NCBI GenBank assembly: GCA_026261815.1
Contig: JAMPIT010000884.1
Coordinates: forward strand, 11,855,001 to 11,919,000
DNA: 64,000 nt
Direction of reading: 5' to 3'
Origin: Monarcha castaneiventris obscurior
Taxonomy: Eukaryota; Chordata; Aves; Passeriformes; Monarchidae
The position numbers and the translations under genes are program-made. Shown in pieces: positions 59,613 through 64,000 of this stretch. How positions within the stretch are numbered: the stretch's first letter is position 1; the number at the start of each line of letters is the position of its first letter. A model generated the notes under the pieces. It was not told the origin of the DNA. It saw only the letters and a program-made list of their open reading frames with translations, and did no database searches.

Positions 59613-62269
59613 TTCTTTATAGCTTTAGAAAAATTGACAAGATGCCTATACTTAGGAAGAGCAAAGGAGAATAAAATACGTTTTGATGACAACTCTGATG
59701 ACGGCTAGTGGCTTATAACCTGGGGAAGACCACACAGTATCACCTCTCCATCACAGTGTATGTCCTGATGTACAGGTTATAGAGTAGCACTAAGGATTGT
59801 CACTGAGTGCAGTGCTGGCTGCGTGTCTGATGGAGTCTTCCTTTCACACACTAGGGCTGCCTCAGAGAAGTTCGGTGATACGTGAAATTCTCCTTATATG
59901 CATATTGGGAAGATTTAGATCCTCCCATGCAAAGATTTCACTTAAACATAAGGTGGCTATTAGTAGTAGCGATATCCATAAAGTTTTCCAGCCTTTTCAG
60001 TATTCAGTCATGCTGCTTCATTTTGTCACCTCCTAATATAACAGAACAAAAACTATATCTGTGAGGATTTACAATTACAGTCTCCCCCATGTTAGGCATG
60101 CTGATAGCCCAAGGGCACAAAAGGGTTTAAATACCTGCCTATGGTAGCTCCTTCAAGATGAAAAAAAAGCGAGTTAATTTGCTACCAGCTTAGCTTAATT
60201 GCAGGAGTTGTTAGTGCAGCAGAAGCTAAACCAGCTTGCATTTGAAATGTGCCTGTTAAACAGAAGCATTTCTTCTGTCTGGGAGGATGACTACATGTGT
60301 ATGTTGCATATTTATATGTGCCCTGAAGCTTGTCCTCTTCCACGGGGGAGGTTCTTGTAAGCCACCCTAGACTGAGTTACTTCACCTTGAGCAAAGTACT
60401 TTTTCCTCTATGTTCAATAAACATATTGATATTTCAGTCACTTCTTGAAAACATCAAAGGTAAAAGGAATGAAGGGGCTGCAGATCTTCTGTCTTCTTAG
60501 AGCATAGACACTCTCCTGTTAGGTTCATAAAAACCAAAATATATACATATAGGTTTACCTTTACCTGAAGAAACCTTTCTTTCAGGCTGAAGATGATAAG
60601 AAAAGGAAAGAAAAGAAAAAAAAAAGGGAATAAATGTAAAACCTCCATGGAAAAGTGTTGATTATACACCTATTACAGTCTATATCGAGCACTGGGAGTA
60701 AAATGGCTTCCTGACTGATCAGAAGTAAACAGCGGATAATACACAAACCATAAGGTGTCACAATCTGACAACTACATTCTCCTGCATAACCTGCTGAGGT
60801 TATGATCCTGAAATGCAGTTGAATAACTCGCCCTGATTTATACTTTATACTGTTCAAATTTTTAGAATTAACCTGAAAAATCTGTGGCTGGCAGACAAAT
60901 TTCATTCTAAGCTGTTAGTAAAGTCAGTACACCCTCAAATGTTGTAGCATAACCTCTCAAGAATTTGGCTTCACCACAGAATTTCAGCTTGTATTTTGTG
61001 TATCTTCACAAGCAGTGTAGTTGGTTCTGGTTGCAAAGAAAACCACATGGAATTTGAATTGAGTGCAACCAATGTGGAGTTGGGCTTTTAGAGAGATAAG
61101 AATGCATTTTGCATTTCTCTCTATGAGGTTTTAACTCAGATGATCAGTACTTTAAAAATATCTTCATTGATAACGAGGTCATATCTTTTATAAGAAATTA
61201 GAGGGATGATCGCAGACTTGCATAACATATTGCGCCTGGAGTTATTTTATGATACAAGCTTCTGGGGGAAGGGAAGGTTTGAGTTTGCAATTATTTTCTT
61301 GACTTACCAAGAAGGAGTTGAGCTGCATGGAAAATATACAAGACAATGAAATTCAGGACTTAGGGCAAAGTTTCCAAGCAAGCCCAGCAGTACTAACTAA
61401 CTGCATGGCCGATTATGAACGGGTCCATTGCATGTGGCCATGGGATGAAGCTTATTTTTCATAACTGTCTCTTCCTTTTTCGACTTTTCCAGACAGGAGA
61501 GACTGAGATACTGACAGAAAGTGCAAACTTACTAGATCGAGTGCACATATTCACCCAGTTCTGTCATGTTTTTTAACCTGTCCTAAAATATTGCAAGTTT
61601 AGAAAATATAAACTCATGCCAAATAAAATGCACTTCACATACAGATTCTTTCCAAATAACATGCATTTCACAGCAGTGTTTTTCAGGACCACCCATCTCA
61701 AACAAATCTCTAGTGGAATGGAAACCATTTCGTACTGTTAAAGCCAGATTGCATTCTGTCAAAAAGGTCCTTTGGATGTCTCTACAGGGTCACTGAGAAA
61801 ATAAGAGGAAAGCAGGAATCTTTTAGATGCATCATGGCTTCAAGCCCCAAATGCTGCTGGAGATACTTCCTGATCCTTTGTACACCTTTGTTGTCCAAAT
61901 AAATGCAAAATTACAATTGGAAAGTTTCCTTAACAAGCAAACAAAACTTTAGGTTGTTTATTTGAGAAAAAAGAAAAAAGGAGAGAGAATAAGAAAAGGA
62001 AAAAGTAATAATCTTGAAAAGTTTTGGTCTGAAGGTGGTGAAAGCTGAAGTAATTTGTTTAGCCCCAGAACTGGTATAGGACTGCTCCAAGAAAGTACCT
62101 CACTCCTGAGCTCCAGAACCACCTGTAGGGATGAAGGGGCACTTCAGGATCCAGGTCTGTTCAGGGCTTGGCTTCCCCACAGAGAATTTCTACATGGATG
62201 CCAGTGAGTGCCAGTCAAGCTGTCAGGTCTTATGATGTGGACAGGCATCCAGCAGGGACCTGACTGAGT
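59606..62269. other. Unique DNA, no gene recognised
   Basis: Contains A-rich GAAA-type tracts at about 60.59-60.63 kb and 61.96-62.01 kb. A 107-codon minus frame (60582-60905) has no domain. A stretch around 60.16-60.26 kb has several TTAATT/TAATTG cores. Nothing else seen. Confidence 0.5.
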
Positions 62270-62270
62270 G

Positions 62271-62323
62271 GTTTAATAAATTAAAAATTGGTTTAATAAA
62301 TTAAAAATTGGTTTAATAAAATT
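62271..62323. repeat. 20-bp tandem repeat, 2.6 copies
   Basis: The unit GTTTAATAAATTAAAAATTG occupies 62271-62290 and 62291-62310 perfectly, followed by a partial third copy that diverges after GTTTAATAAA. The perfect identity suggests recent expansion. Confidence 0.95.
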
Positions 62324-64000
62324 CTTCTGGTATATAAAAGTCTGCTAAAAACTCACAATGCTATGGAATCAGCACTTTGAATCCTGGTGTGTCTGTGGAG
62401 AAACTGGTGTTAGCACAACAGGAAAAAAGGCTGCAGTCTGCTGAAAATCTACCCACCTCGAGATGAAATTTTTTGCTCTGTACTTTTATCAGCTAAATCT
62501 TCTGGAAATGCAATATAAATTTACACTAAAGCAGAGCATTTCTTATATGAGAAGGGTAATTGAGTCATCCTGACAGTAGCAGATGGCAATACTTTGTGAT
62601 GCAGTAGAAGACAGGGTGAAAAGATGAAACGGCAGAAGAATTGAGAAGAAGATGTTCTTCCCAAACCCTAAAACAATCAACATGCCCTACGGCATGGACT
62701 TCACTTGACTTCCATAAAAAGATGGAAGTTTTTGATCAGATGACGTCTTCCTCCCCTGTAATACATAATTCAAAACCAATCTAGCATTCTTCTCAGTTAG
62801 ACTAGCTTCTAATAATCATAAATAATGATACTCAGCATTTTTCAGTTTCAGTTTATTTAATAAACAATCATTTCTTCATCCTGATGTAATGTGTGCATTG
62901 TTATGTCCAGTAGGGAAACTGAGGCATAACAGTTATTATTCCAGAGGGGGGAAAATCATGGAGTAGAGTCAGACTTTAATGCTAACCCTTCTTGCCTAAT
63001 TCTCACTGAAAAGCAGCAATTAGAGCAGCACAACAAGATTTGAGCATTTTACTGTGATGACACTGAATTGATTTCAATTTCATTCTTCCAACAGGATGCC
63101 TGTACAAATTCAGTCAGATCACTAAATTTAGCCCTGCTGTGAGCTTGTGCAACTCCCACATAAGTCACTGGGAGTTATGGTTGGGTTATACCAGGCCTAG
63201 ACTTGGCACTGAGCAAACATCCCTCATGATAATGAAGTGAACTGATTTCAAGTGAATGCTAAAAATTCCTGGCAAAGTAACGTTTCTCTCCTCCTGCCAA
63301 GCGTCATCAACATTATTTTTTGGGTGGATTCAGATCCCTGAGAGCAGAGTTTTCCATTACGTGTTCCTAATTGTTAATGATTGGGCCTGCTATAATACTT
63401 GAGAAGTAGTGTGTTTAGTTGTACTTGTTCCCATAACACCAGGGTGAAATAGTGCTTTTCTCTCAGCTGGTTAAGCCACAGAATACAGTAGCAGCCTTCC
63501 TAGCAATGTCAAGGCATTAGACAGAGGCAAAGCAATCCACAGTCAACAGAATGAAGGGAACAATTCACACTGTTGTACATAGATACAGAGGTTAAACCCA
63601 AACACATGAAAAAGTGATGCTGGAAGCACTTGGGAACAGCTGGGCCAGATGAATAACTCAGTTTGATGCCATGAGGAACAAATTAAACAACTGACTGGAG
63701 ACCAGGCTGCTGGTGTGACAGACACTTTAATCAGGAAGTCAAAAGCTGATTGACAAGATGAAAAGCTGAATGACATGAAAAATGGAAACAGAAGGAACAA
63801 CACAAGAAAAGGGCACCCTGGGTCAGCATGCTGACAAAAATAATCAAGTACGACAGGCTATAATCCAATCTCCGAATGTTTGGCATGGTGCTAGTTATGG
63901 AAGTCTGCAGCCAAGAGAAAAGAAAACTATTATTAAGTGAAGGAAATTATCTGCATCTCTAGAACTGACTGCTATGTGTTCATCAGAGAGTCTCTTTCTA
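62324..64000. other. Unique DNA, no gene recognised
   Basis: A phrase GGGAAACTGAGGCATAACAG near 62.92 kb resembles the antisense 3' part of a MIR-type SINE but has too little supporting context. An 86-codon minus frame (63543-63803) has no domain. Nothing else seen to the end of the window. Confidence 0.45.

Noticed and set aside
60160..60260. TAATT-rich stretch as a possible enhancer
   Set aside because: TAATT cores are frequent in AT-rich DNA and I saw no ordered combination comparable to the 13.4-kb cluster.
62920..63000. MIR-like phrase GGGAAACTGAGGCATAACAG
   Set aside because: Only about 13 bases agree with the SINE pattern and the rest does not follow.
1..64000. CRISPR arrays, bacterial operons, rRNA or tRNA genes
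   Set aside because: No regularly spaced repeats, gene-dense strands or RNA-gene signatures were seen. CR1 and LTR content marks the DNA as avian nuclear sequence.

Overview
This window reads as non-coding genomic DNA from a bird, most likely a songbird. It is AT-rich and carries no gene I can support. At least nine fragments of CR1, the dominant avian LINE, are scattered through it in both orientations. Five long terminal repeats (LTRs) of endogenous retroviruses have layouts typical of passerine genomes. I saw no rRNA or tRNA gene, no CRISPR array, no bacterial-style operon and no recognisable protein-coding exon. The longest open frames are under 180 codons. Most lie in GC-rich LTR or other GC-rich DNA, where long frames are expected by chance.

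Layout. From 1 to about 11.3 kb the DNA is mostly unique, with a CR1 tail at the very start, a GC-rich block at 5.3-6.1 kb flanked by two weak coding-like signals (4.8-5.0 and 6.6-6.8 kb, both minus strand), and a long CR1 tail at 11.3-11.7 kb. At 13.4-13.55 kb there is a tight cluster of homeodomain-type, octamer, CCAAT and TATA-like motifs. It is followed at 14.1-14.6 kb by a frameshifted reverse-transcriptase fragment from an old LINE. A CpG-rich antisense LTR sits at 17.5-18.1 kb. From 18 to 33 kb I see only simple repeats, small hairpins and one MIR-like SINE trace.

The region 33.0-37.7 kb is the most repeat-dense: three different LTRs, all in minus orientation, plus a CR1 fragment and an unassigned 164-codon minus-strand frame between the first two LTRs. 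From 40 to 58 kb there are several CR1 fragments, MIR-like traces, microsatellites and a complete plus-strand solo LTR of about 1.36 kb at 49.2-50.6 kb. The last 6 kb holds microsatellites and otherwise nothing identifiable.

There are no genes here to work together. The window is best described as an intergenic or deep intronic interval shaped by successive CR1 and retroviral insertions. Three of the LTRs have direct repeats at their borders that fit target-site duplications (two of them imperfect), and all five appear to be solo LTRs because no gag, pol or env coding remains can be recognised beside them. All family assignments come from sequence patterns I recognised by eye; none was checked by a database search.
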